Positions 37,401 to 47,698 of a DNA stretch of 64,000 nucleotides are shown piece after piece; positions within the stretch are counted from its first letter, which is position 1; every line of letters starts with the position of its first letter. The notes under the pieces are model-generated. The model did no database searches, was not told where the DNA came from, and was given only the letters and a program-made list of their open reading frames with translations. The translations under genes and the position numbers were made by a program. Location: assembly GCA_021234155.1 (NCBI GenBank), contig JAJEKV010000034.1, positions 11,496,697 to 11,560,696 on the forward strand. Direction: 5' to 3'. Source of the DNA: Isoetes taiwanensis. Taxonomy: Eukaryota; Streptophyta; Lycopodiopsida; Isoetales; Isoetaceae.

Positions 37401-38383
37401 CGGCATTCCGGTCTGCTTCTTAATCTTGATCTTGGGCATTAATTATCCCCCCTCTACAATGTCTGAAGATCTTCGGAGACGCTTCTTGAAGTTGTGCGCA
37501 ATTTCTTTGGTTTGGCTAGACTCCTAAAGAGTTGTTCTCTTTGCTAGTTGCCCTTCGAATTGTCGATCCTTGGGTTTGACAAGTTGCAGGCGAATTGCCG
37601 TACTCTGATGAGGTTTCTAGTTGAGTCGTCAATTCTTCAGTTCGATTTGCCTAGTCGCTTCTCCATCGAGGTTGCAACCTTACATGTTGGATCCCCACGA
37701 TTTGATGGCTTAGACGTTGTTGCGTTCTAAGGTGCTATGCTGTCTTCTAGCCTTGTGGTACCTTCTAGTTGCACTTAATCGCGTTCCACAGTTTCGATCC
37801 TCCTATTGCCTCTATGGATTCCTTCCCTCGTGTCGGAGATACGTTTGGCTTCTCCTCTTCTAATTGTTGGTACGAGTACTTGATGAAGTCATTGTCTAGT
37901 TGTTGAAAGCATATTTCATCGCTGCGGTACCTTTGTAAGTGCATCTCCATCTAACACACATGTCATAAGCATCTCCATCTAACATGCATGTTACAAGCAT
38001 CACCATACGTCACCACAAGGCAGGATTACGGTCGTTGAGAGGTTGCCTCCTCAGTTGACTCGTTGATGTCGGGTCGTCCCAAAGAATTCCTCGACTTCTG
38101 TCGGCTTGAGGTCGTGGCCGCAGTTCCTGAAGATGTCGGGCCATTCCTCCTCCTATTGTTGAGGACACTCATGTCATAAGGTTGTCAAGTGTTGCTGCTG
38201 CCACAGGAGGTAGAGTTCCATCCCGAAGATGTCATCATGCAAAATCTAGATCTTTGTTAGAGTAGAGGCATTTAATATCATGAGGGATCCTTTGTTTGTT
38301 AGAGCTAGCTTGGCATTTGTTGCAACGTTCGATAATTCTAGGAAGGCTGGTGTTGGAGTTTCACGCAGAGCAATCCCTTATAA
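34484..38383. other. Intergenic DNA, no gene recognised
   Basis: Frames of 60-76 codons on - at 35887-36564 and 36811-37017 carry no motif I recognise. The sequence at 37400-38250 is slightly richer in GC but has no continuous coding signal. Confidence 0.45.
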
Positions 38384-39590
38384 CTCAGAGAAGAACTTTT
38401 TCGCTACTTAGATTATTGCATTAGTACACCTAAAGTTGTATAAAAGAGGCTCTGCTTTTATCTTTGCTCTAGGTTTGCGATCAGGGGTGCTGGTGAGTTA
38501 TATGAAGTGAAAGATGTAGACTTGTCCCTAGAGTCTGATGGGAAGAACGATTATAACGAGAGGACAAGCAAGACTTGGGGAACTTCAGTGACGAAGTATG
38601 ATCCAAGCCACTTTCGACCTGCAATCTGGAGTCATGAAGATGATTTCGTTTTGACATACAAACAGCTCGTTCGTCATCTGCCACCAAAAGAGAATGCTGC
38701 ACCAAGGCCACTGTTCTTGCAGGCTATTGCAAATTATCATCCAGATGTAAGTATTTTTTTTTAGTTTGTTTTTGTATTGTTTCTTTTCTCATTTGTTTAT
38801 TTATTTACAATCGTGGTTTTCAAGAGGCCATATTGGCCTAAATAATATTTCAAAATGAATAAAAGTTATGGGGTAGTTTATTTCTGTTGATATCTGCAAC
38901 AAGAGTCGCCAGGTATCTTCTGTCACACGCATGTCTATGGCGAGTGTTCGCCCAAAAATAGGGAAACTTATCACGGGTCATAGGAAAACCGAGTCATATG
39001 AACAGTAAGTTTATTTTTTATTTTATTTCTTCTGTTGTTTATTGAATTTATTTCATTTGCTAACTTAGTTATCTGGCAGGTATGATCGTAGTAAAGACAT
39101 TTAGGTTAATGCTACTATGAGCATCAGCGCAAAACCGTATGATGATGATGGCAATCTCAGACTGTATCCAAACATACTTAGTGAAATGTTCAAGGCAAGG
39201 GAAAACAATATGCTGGGTAGTCATTCGTCAAAGGCTCTTTTTGGTCCAGGTATGTTCTCCTTTTATTGTTGCGTCGTTTCGTTTTTTTCTCTATCTTCTT
39301 CGTATTAAGAACTTAAAGTATTTACAGGTGGTGAGCAGGCTGGTGGGCATCATCTGGATGATAAACCACCTTCGAGTGAACCTGTCAGAGTTGATAACGG
39401 ATTGGACGTAGCAAGCAATATTAAACCTGATAGTAGTGCTATTGTATTAGCTGATACTGTTGTGGCAACGAGCAGCGATGTTATAGCAGCAAGTAATACT
39501 GGTTTGATTAATCCAAGGTCTACTGTTGGAGTTTCTAATGGAGACAATAAAGATTTTCTGGATTATTGGGCGTTCGATGATTTTCTGTGA
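38384..39590 (+). pseudogene. Crypton-like tyrosine recombinase remnant, copy 1
   Basis: Four exons join by GT-AG: 38384-38746, 38877-39004, 39080-39249, 39328-39590. The product reads as the catalytic half of a DUF3504/Crypton-type tyrosine recombinase. The first catalytic Arg sits in FAIRGAGELYEV (codon at 38483). A YNERTSKT segment and PRPLFLQAIANY follow. The box-II motif is LITGHRKTESYEQYDRSK, with the GH histidine and the presumed nucleophilic Tyr. The usual HxxR is degenerate here (NKSRQ). In-frame stops lie at 38441 (TAA) and 39102 (TAG). The last exon adds an acidic tail ending DYWAFDDFL. The N-terminal core-binding domain is missing. Domain assignment is from motif pattern, not a search. 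Confidence 0.7.
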
Positions 39591-39958
39591 TTCTTTTATT
39601 CTTCGATTATTCTAGCTAGTCATTCCTTTGTGGGAGCGATGTTTAACAACTGCACCTTTGTTCTACCCGATTCCAGTGGCACAACGAGCTACATGGAGAA
39701 GTCAAGTAGCAAATGATAACAAGATTTGAATGTACTGTTTGATCACACTGTCTGAATGATAACAGTGATCTGAATCTGATGTTTGATCTAAATGTATTGT
39801 TTGATCACTCAGTGGTCCATTTTTGGAAACAAACCATTTGATCATCAATGATCGATTTTGAGGCATTGTTTTGAAGTAAATTGTTTTTGAGGCATTAAAG
39901 TGCATTGAAACTGTTAATTCTCGACTTGAACAAAATTTTGATGTACTTGTGGCGGCGC

Positions 39959-40239
39959 TGTAAGCGGCGCCATGCTAGAAACCTACAACCCAAAAAATAC
40001 CTGTTTTAAACAATTAGGCCAAAATTTACAGTGCCACCACCAAAAACCTACAACCCAAAAAATACCTGTTTTAAACAATTAAGCCAAAATTCAGGAATTT
40101 TGGCTCCCTGGTGGTTTACGACTTTATAGTAGAAAATCACCGTTAGGGAAAAAGGTCTACCACTATAGTAGAAAATCACCGTTAGGGAAAAAGGTCTACC
40201 ACTATAGTAGAAAATCACCGTTAGGGACAAAGGTCTACC
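39959..40239 (+). repeat. Minisatellites in the ZNF830-like leader
   Basis: Three near-identical units of about 39 bp with core GAAAATCACCGTTAGGG lie at 40121-40161, 40162-40200 and 40201-40239. The other duplicate has only one partial unit. Just upstream (about 39990-40093), a roughly 65-bp unit with AACCCAAAAAATACCTGTTT is repeated twice, and this pair is also present in the other copy. Confidence 0.88.
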
Positions 40240-40293
40240 AGGTAGCTGGATATATACACGACGAGCTGACAGAGTAATAACCCATTGCAAGAG

Positions 40294-41055
40294 ATGGATG
40301 CGTCGACCAAGGCCTTGCTGCGGGCTCGCATGAAAGAGGCAACCGCCAAAACGAGAGAAAAGATTGATTCACCACTTGTCCAGTGAGTTTGAATTGCCCG
40401 CTTTTATTCTCAGTATTGCTTTAGGTTTCGGCACAAATAAGGCCTTTGAATCTCCGCTACAAGTTGTTACGCTAAGCAGCAGAAAGAGGGTGGAAAACTG
40501 TTAGCATAGGTCTGTCTACTTTGTTGAAATTAGGAAGGTTTTCCACCTTCTTTTTACATCTTTTTCTTGTGAAGAGAAGTTTAGTTTTTTTTCTCTATGA
40601 CAATGGAAAATTAAAGGTAGCACATGTGAGATTTAGGCCAAGACCTGCTACATGAAAGGCTATTGATGCTATTGCACTTATTAATCTAGCTTCATGACTC
40701 CTGAGAGTTCCTGATGCGCATATGCTCACTTGCTCATGTTGTGGCAGGTATAATGACATCGGACAACCTGTATGCAAAGTTTGCAATGTCGCAGTCAAAT
40801 CTGAAGTCTTGTGGACTGCTCATATCACATCACAAAGAAAGATAAAGATGTTACTTCGAAGTTCGGCCCCGCTTTTAAGATTTAATGTTAAATTATGTAA
40901 ATGCAAAGCATTACTCCATTGAGAGGAAGCCCATCTTGAGCATTTGCAGGCTGTAGAAGACATGAAGATGCGTGCAAAAGCATTGGGTGTGTCTAATATA
41001 AAAAGCTCTACTCCAACAACAAATTCAGTTCCTGTGCCTCCAAAAGATTCTACAA
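40294..41055 (+). pseudogene. ZNF830-like zinc-finger gene, truncated copy
   Basis: Paralogue of the intact gene at 45605-47698. Exon 1 (from 40294) and exon 2 (from about 40750) are readable, and CKVCNVAVKSEVLW is preserved. The end of the finger has changed from HITSRQH to HITSQRK, which loses the second zinc-binding His. Exon 3 stops at 41055, where unrelated repeat DNA begins. Exons 4-7 are absent from the following 2.5 kb. It is therefore unlikely to make a working protein. Confidence 0.88.
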
Positions 41056-41056
41056 T

Positions 41057-41910
41057 GGAGGTAAAATGGAGGTGGGACCTTGCCTAGCATGGCTACAAGG
41101 CTCCCTATAGTGGCTGAATCTATATTCGGTCATTGCGTAAGGGCGCAATGACCTGGTATGGATCTGACACCTCCAGGGTCGCAGGATACGTACCTATAGG
41201 GACGTCCTGGGTGGCCTATGGATTTTGGGGGGTTCAAGTCGGATACGAATGTGTGGTCGCCGGTGGAGCCACGATCCTCTAGCCACCCCTGGAAGCATCA
41301 TGCATCAGGAAGGGATTCCTCCTTTCCCTACCTCATCAGACCGGGGAGATATAACCCGGAGTAGTCTCATAGGGTGACTCCATGAGATTGCGTCTCCGGA
41401 AGGCTACAACCACGCCATAGCATGATTCATCCTATCTGTAAAGTGTGCACATGAGGGGCGGATGGAGTGGACTACCCTAGCTATTGTTCTATGCCAGCCA
41501 ACGCCATTGCCACTATTCTGTCTGTTGATATCCGGAGGCCCTGCCTGTCAGTTGATACCATTGAGTCTAAGCCTGGGATTAGATCTTTTATTTTTGATGC
41601 ATTTGTTATGTTCCTACTATTATGAGGTGTTGTACTATTGATGGATGGGCCACTGTTCGGGGTGGCGTATTATTTTATTTATTGTGTATTAACTGTTAAC
41701 TTTTATGTATGCTTTCACTATATAGGATTCCCATAGAAGGCGTGGGACAAATGACACCTCCATGCCTTCATTCGGACACTTAGCCATCACCAGTGGTCCG
41801 AGGCAGACAAAGGGCCTTTCTGTGGTAATGTAGTCGCCATGGGAGAGGAATTTCCCATATTTATACAATGGGGGCATCGTATAGGTTTGGGGAGCGTCAT
41901 AATATTTCAT
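41057..41910 (+). repeat. Dispersed GC-richer repeat, copy 2, breaking the ZNF830-like copy
   Basis: Inverted relative to 24340-25330. It begins exactly where similarity between the two ZNF830-like copies ends, so its insertion, or a deletion linked to it, truncated the gene. No terminal repeats or target duplication could be assigned. Confidence 0.55.
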
Positions 41911-43766
41911 TTCGTAGTTGTGGAAGGGTTTTCTCCCATGTTGGGCTAAGATTTCTGTGGCATATTATATGCAAAACCTTTTTTATTTTTGCATGTTTAA
42001 GGAGCTTATTTGTAGTTAAAAGTCAATCTCCTTTTTTTGGCTGGAGGGTTTAGCTTTTTCGTCCATGATGTGCATGGTATGGAAAAGAAAAAGATCGAAT
42101 GCGCATATGGACAGATGTGCTGGTGGACAGATCTTCCTGCTGTTTCTGTCGGGCCTGGAAGCTTCTGCAGATTTGGAGCGATCTGGTAAGTAGTTGTTCT
42201 TCATGTAATTTGTCAGTGCTTATGTGTTCAGTCCTTGGTCTCAAGAGTTGAGTCGGAAGGATGCCGGCTTCTATTACTTATGCCTTCGGTGGTAATCTTT
42301 GGATTTGTTTGTTTGGTGGGTGTTTCTTCGATCTTCCTGAGTTTTTGCTTGGTAATGGTGGGACATTGAAATTCCGAGCTGATTCCTTGTGCTAGTTGCA
42401 GGAGTTAAGACAGAGGATATCATGGTTTTTTGGGGTTAAGGCAGGTAGACTTTGGGTGCTTGTAGTTTTGGCAATGTGGATTTTTGGGGCTCTTTTGAGG
42501 AAAATTCCACGCGCTAGAGGGCAGTTCCACAGCCGATTCGATCCACACTGCAGGGAACTTCCATGAATTGCTTGGAGCCGATTCTTGGTGAGCATGGTTT
42601 GCTTCATGACAGAAGCCATGTTTGCCAGTCTGATGCTTTGCATTGTTTTATTTTTGGCCTTGTGAAATGCTGTTCATAATAGCTATCTATAAATCCATGA
42701 GTTCAAACCATGGTTATGTAAAAATCCTGTGTTTATTATGAAAACACTGTTTTTAGACCATATGTTCAATCGAGACCATAGGAAATGGCAACTTCATTTT
42801 CTGCCAAAATATTTATAACCATGGATCTGGCACAATACTAAGAATATGCCACCAATCAATGGCTCCCACTGAATATTGGATAAAAAACCCATAAAGATAC
42901 AAACTGGTTTGGAGTCATAAATGGTTCAATATGAACTAAGCATTTTATGTGCTTAGGAACCCGTCTTACCGCCTCGAAGCGGTGTGTTGTCGCTATCCAT
43001 TTTACTACCGGAATCTCTAGCCGGGCAGTTCTAAAACGAAACCCATCAGGGAGCCAAAATTCCGACCACCTGGCAAAACATTAATTTTTTTTCCCGGCAC
43101 TTTTCCTCCCCCTTCTTTCTTGCTCGGCTATGGCGGAGTTCCAGAGCTTTGGCAATGGTGCTACATCATTTCCTTGAGGCGCTTGACCATTGTATGAATT
43201 TTCGAGCTCATTGTAGCTGGCGCTTGCCTTATATCGAGTTTTTTCCATTAGGGAGCTCTTCTTTGAAGATCAAGGCATGTTTTGTTTGCTGTAGGCAAGT
43301 TTTCTGCCGTGCTTGCCTCCTTTATGTTTTTGCCTTCGTGTTTGCTTGTTTTTAACAAATGTTTATTTTTCTTGTAAGTGATCCTGAAGTATTAGTTTGA
43401 TACTCGATTTTCTGGCTTCATTGCTCGAATTTCTTGCTTTATTCCTCAATTTCGCCCGCTTGGTGGTGCAAAGGTTATCGTTGCGTGAGGGTTGCGCTTA
43501 TTGATTCTGTTATGGATCCTCGTGGTCTAAAGTTTAAGCTGGAGGTTTTCTAGGTTGGAGGTTTTTAGGTGTTGCAGCTACAGTAAACCTATGCATTTCT
43601 ATAAGGTAAGTTTTGTATGTTTTTGCATGCATATAGATTAATATATGTATGTTTAATGCATTTATGTTTTGTAAGCTTTTGCATGCAATAGACTAATACA
43701 TTTAATTTGTTATAATAGGAGCTGATGACAATGGAGAAAGCAAGGTTATTGTTTTGGACTAGCCCT
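41911..43766. other. No gene recognised; possible leader of the recombinase gene
   Basis: An ATG at 43130 opens MAEFQSFGNGATSFP and then a stop. Splice-like GTAAGT at about 43606 and TAATAG at about 43720 precede the first convincing coding stretch. These could be 5' exons of the recombinase gene but cannot be joined in frame. Confidence 0.35.
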
Positions 43767-45060
43767 TGCTTATGCTGCTGTAAGTACCAGCCCTTCTTTT
43801 TCCTTGGATTTGGAGCCTGAGATGAACATTCTGGACGATAATATGCTTGAGGACGAGATGGTTGCTGAGGAGAAGTTAATTCAGAGCACCAAAGCTTCAG
43901 AGGTGGAGAGTTTGTTGAAGGATTTGCAAAGTGAGCCCCGGTTTTATCAGTAGTTTATTGAGCCTCCAGTTGAAGGAGTTCGCTGACTTAGATGAGCAGA
44001 TGCTGGGGGAAGTGGATAAGGGTGGAAAAGACAGGTCATGGAAGCAAACCAATTGGGCTAGGAGGAAGCTCGATGCTTGGAGATCATTTATGAAGGATGG
44101 TCAGATTATTGTTCACCCATCAATACCGATTGAAGAAATACCACATCTAGAAGTGAATGAGATGGTGGTTATGTTCCTGTTGCAGGTGAGGAAGAAAGAC
44201 GGATTGCTCTTTCCTTCTGGCTTTCGACCTGCAATCTGGAGTTATGAAGATGATTTCGTTTTGACATACAAACAGCTCGTTCGTCATCTGCCACCAAAGG
44301 AGAATGCTGCGCCAAGGTCACTGTTCTTGCAGGCTCTTGCAAATTATCGGCCAGATGTAAGTATTTTATTTTTAGTTTGTTTTTGTATTGTTTCTTTTCC
44401 CATTTGTTTATTTGTTTACACTCGTGATTTTCAAGAGGCCGTATTGGCCAGAATAATATTTCAAAATGGATAAAAGTTATGGGGCAGTTTATTTCTGTTG
44501 ATATCTGCAACAAGAGTGGCCGGGTGTCTTTTGTCACACGCATGTCTATGGCGAGTATTCCCCCAAAAATAGGGAAACTTAACACGGGTCATAGGAAAAC
44601 CGAGTTGTATGAATAATAAGCTTGTCTTTTTATTTTATTTCTTCTGTTGTTTATTGAATTTATTTCATTTGCTAACTTAGTTATTTGGCAGATATGATCG
44701 TAGTAAAGACATTTAGGTTAACGTTGCTATGAGCGTCAACGCAAAACCATATGACAATGATGGTAATCTCAGACTTTATCCAAACGTACTTAGTGAAATG
44801 ATCAAGGCAAGGGAAAACAATATGCTGGGTAGTCATTCGTCAAAGGCTCTGTCTAGTCCAGGTATATTCTCCTTTTATTGTTGCGTTTTCTCTATCTTCT
44901 TCGTATTAAGAAAAAGTATTTGCAGGTGGTTCTGAGCCTGGTGGATATCATCTGGATGATAAACCACCTCCGAGCGAACCTATGAGAGTTGATAGTGGAT
45001 TGGACGTAGCAAACAATATTAAACCTGATAGCAGTGCTGGGCATTCGATGATTTTCTGTG
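43767..45060 (+). pseudogene. Crypton-like tyrosine recombinase remnant, copy 2
   Basis: This copy keeps what copy 1 lacks: an acidic N-terminus (43767-43950) and a core-binding domain (NWARRKLDAWRSF, then VVMFLLQVRKKDGLLFPSG). The VRKKDG signature is typical of DUF3504 proteins. A stop and frame change occur at about 43950. At 44221 the core-binding domain runs straight into the late catalytic domain (FRPAIWSYEDDF), so the exon with the first catalytic Arg has been deleted. The next exon (from about 44487) has NKSGRVSFVTRMSMA and TGHRKTELYEQYDRSK. The TAG at 44714 matches that of copy 1. The C-terminal exon has a deletion and frameshift. Clearly inactive. Confidence 0.7.
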
Positions 45061-46369
45061 ATTCTTTGATTCTTTGATTGTTCTAGCTAGTCATTCCTTT
45101 GTGGGAGCGATGTTTAACAACTGCACCTTAGTTCCCGATTCAAGTGGCACAGCGAGCTACATGGAGAAGTCTAGCAAATGATAACAAGATTTGAATGTAC
45201 TGTTTGATCACACCGTCTGAATGTGATGTTTAATCTGAATGTATTGTTTGATCACTGAGTGGTCCATTTTTGGAAACAAACTATTTGATCACTATCAGTG
45301 ATCGATTTTGAGGTATTATTTTGAAGTAAATTGTTTTTGAGGCATGAAAGTGCATTGATACTGTTAATTCTCGACTTGAACAAAATTTTAATGTACTTGT
45401 GGCGGCGCTGTAAGCGGCGCCGCCAACCACAACCCAAAAAATACCTTTTTTAAACAATTAAGCCAAAATTTACAACGCCACGCAGAAACCTACAACCCAA
45501 AAAATACCTGTTTTAAACAATTAATCCAAAATCCAGGAATTTTGGCTCCATGGTGGTTTACGACTATAGTAGAAAATCGACAGAGTAATAACCCATTGCA
45601 AGATATGGATGCGTCGACCAAGGCCTTGCTGCGGGCTCGCATGAAAGAGGCAGCTGCCAAACGTGAGAAAAAGATTGATTCACCACTTGTCCGGTGAGTT
45701 TGAATTGCCCGCTTTTATTCTCAGTATTGCTTTAGGTTTCGGCACAAATAAGGCCTTTGAATCTCCGCTACAAGTTGTTACGCTAAGTAGCAGAAAGAGG
45801 GTCGAAAACTGTTAGCATAGGTCTGTCTAGGTTTTGTTGAAATTATGAAGGTTTTCTTGAGAAGTTTAGTTTTTTTTTCTCTATGACAATGGAAAATTAA
45901 AGGTAGCACATGTGAGATTTAGGCCAAGACCTGCTACATGAAAGGCTATTGGACATTGTTTTAAATGAGATTCGGTTGATGCTATTGCACTTATTAATCT
46001 AGCTTCATGACTCTTGAGAGTTCCTGATGCGCATATGCTCACATGCTCATGCTGTGGCAGGTATAATGACATCGGACAACCTGTATGCAAAGTTTGCAAC
46101 GTCGCAGTCAAATCTGAAGTCTTGTGGACTGCTCATATCACATCACGGCAGCATAAAGATGTTACTTTCGAGTTCCCTCCTGCTTTAAGATTTAATGTTA
46201 AATTATGTAAATGCAAAGCATTACTCCATTGAGAGGAAGCCCATCTCATTAGAGCATTTGCAGGCTGTAGAAGACATGAAGATGCGTGCAAAAGCACTGG
46301 GTGTGTCTAATATAAAAAGCTCTACTCCAACAACAAATTCAGTTCCTGTGCCGCCAACAGATTCTACAA
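44221..46369 (+). repeat. Segmental duplication, copy B
   Basis: Partner of 38611-41055. It is shorter mainly because it lacks the extra 39-bp units and part of the last recombinase exon. Confidence 0.92.
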
Positions 46370-47698
46370 ATTCACTTCAATTGTCACCAAGTGGAGAACC
46401 TACATCAGCTCTTCCTCCTGACTTTTTTGATGATCATAATAGCAAGCGAGTGCGTACAGGTTATACCAAATGTTTAACTTTGGACTTGATATTTAACTAA
46501 ACTAAAAGTTCCTGATAATCCGTGGTTTATTTTAGAAGTAAATACCCAAGTCACTGCTGGTCCTATCAGCCCTGGTCCCTCAACAACAGGTCCTACAGTG
46601 ATTGATGCGTTTATCAATGAAAAGAGAGAAGCTGTGAGTGATGCAACTGCTCCGAAGCTAGAAAACAGCAAGGATCCTGTCAGCGACAAGTCATCATCTC
46701 TAGGGTCGCTGCCTGAAGGATTTTTTGACAATGTAGATGCAGATCATAAAGCACGTGGACTGGAGCCTCCTAAGCATGATATTCAGTAAGAAAATAATAT
46801 ACCCTGTTTTGTGATTTGTTAATTTTGTCATTCAAAAACCTTGTTGATTTATACTGGAGAGAATGAAAGCAGCTCCCCTGTGTCGACATTATGCAAATTT
46901 TCACCCTAGTTACAAAATTTAGGAGACAACAGGCAAGTTATTTACAGATGACTTGATGGCACAGAAAATAATGTGCCTACAGAAAATAATCTCATCCATT
47001 TCCCCCATTTGTTCATAGGCTTGATTTTGGATATTAATGCTGGTGCCAATTTTTGTTTCCCTTTATGTTTATATTTCCTTATTAATCCACAATCTCTTTA
47101 CACATCTCATCTGGGGTGCTAAAATATATTTAATGGTATCGTTGTTAGGGATGAATATAAGGAGTTTCAGAAATTAATTCAGGAAGATTTGAAGGAAGTT
47201 GAATATCGGGAAGAGGAAGAGGAGGTGAACACTTTACCCATGCCATGTTGTTATAGGAGAAAAACTTTTTGTTATAGGAGAAAAACTTTTTATTTAAAAG
47301 ATATTACAGCCTTAGAACCTGTGGTATTGGACTACATCTCATGATTTTGCTTTATCAGTTTGAGGCTGCGGAAGACAGAGAAGAAAGAGAACAACTTCAA
47401 CAAAGGTCAGTTGGCTATGAATAGCTCTGAACCCATGCATTCTTATTCTACTTCGTGCGATTACAGGGAGCTCCTGGAGAAGATTGAAATGTTCAAGAAA
47501 AAGGCAGAAGAAAAAAAGAACAAAACAGTTAATATAGATGTTATTGATGAGGCAGATAGAAATTTAAAGCAGGAACATGAAGCAGATGTTGAATCATCAA
47601 GCAATGAGGAGGAAGATCCAGAAGATGATGAGAATGCAGATGATCTTTTTCTTGATTGGCGTGCTAAGCGCCTGTGGTCTTCACAGTCTTTGACATAA
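45605..47698 (+). CDS. ZNF830-like (CCDC16/OMCG1 family) zinc-finger protein
   Basis: Nuclear protein of the ZNF830 family; animal members act in pre-mRNA processing and early development. Seven exons close in frame (990 nt, 329 aa): 45605-45693, 46061-46160, 46264-46459, 46536-46785, 47149-47224, 47359-47405, 47467-47698. Residues 1-30 are a basic helix (MDASTKALLRARMKEAAAKR). The U1-type C2H2 finger (CKVC ... HITSRQH, C-x2-C-x12-H-x5-H) spans about 37-61. The middle is Pro/Ser/Thr-rich with two LPxxFFD motifs (ALPPDFFDD and SLPEGFFDN), characteristic of the family. An acidic coiled coil follows (FQKLIQEDLKEVEYREEEE), ending DLFLDWRAKRLWSS. The exon 2 donor (GAT|GTTACT) is weak but gives the right frame. 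This is the intact member of the duplicated pair. Confidence 0.9.

Larger units (their letters stand above)
38611..41055 (+). repeat. Segmental duplication, copy A
   Basis: Collinear with 44221-46369 and highly similar. It starts inside the recombinase exon (CTTTCGACCTGCAATCTGG in both) and ends inside exon 3 of the ZNF830-like gene. The copies are about 5.6 kb apart in direct orientation. Confidence 0.92.
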
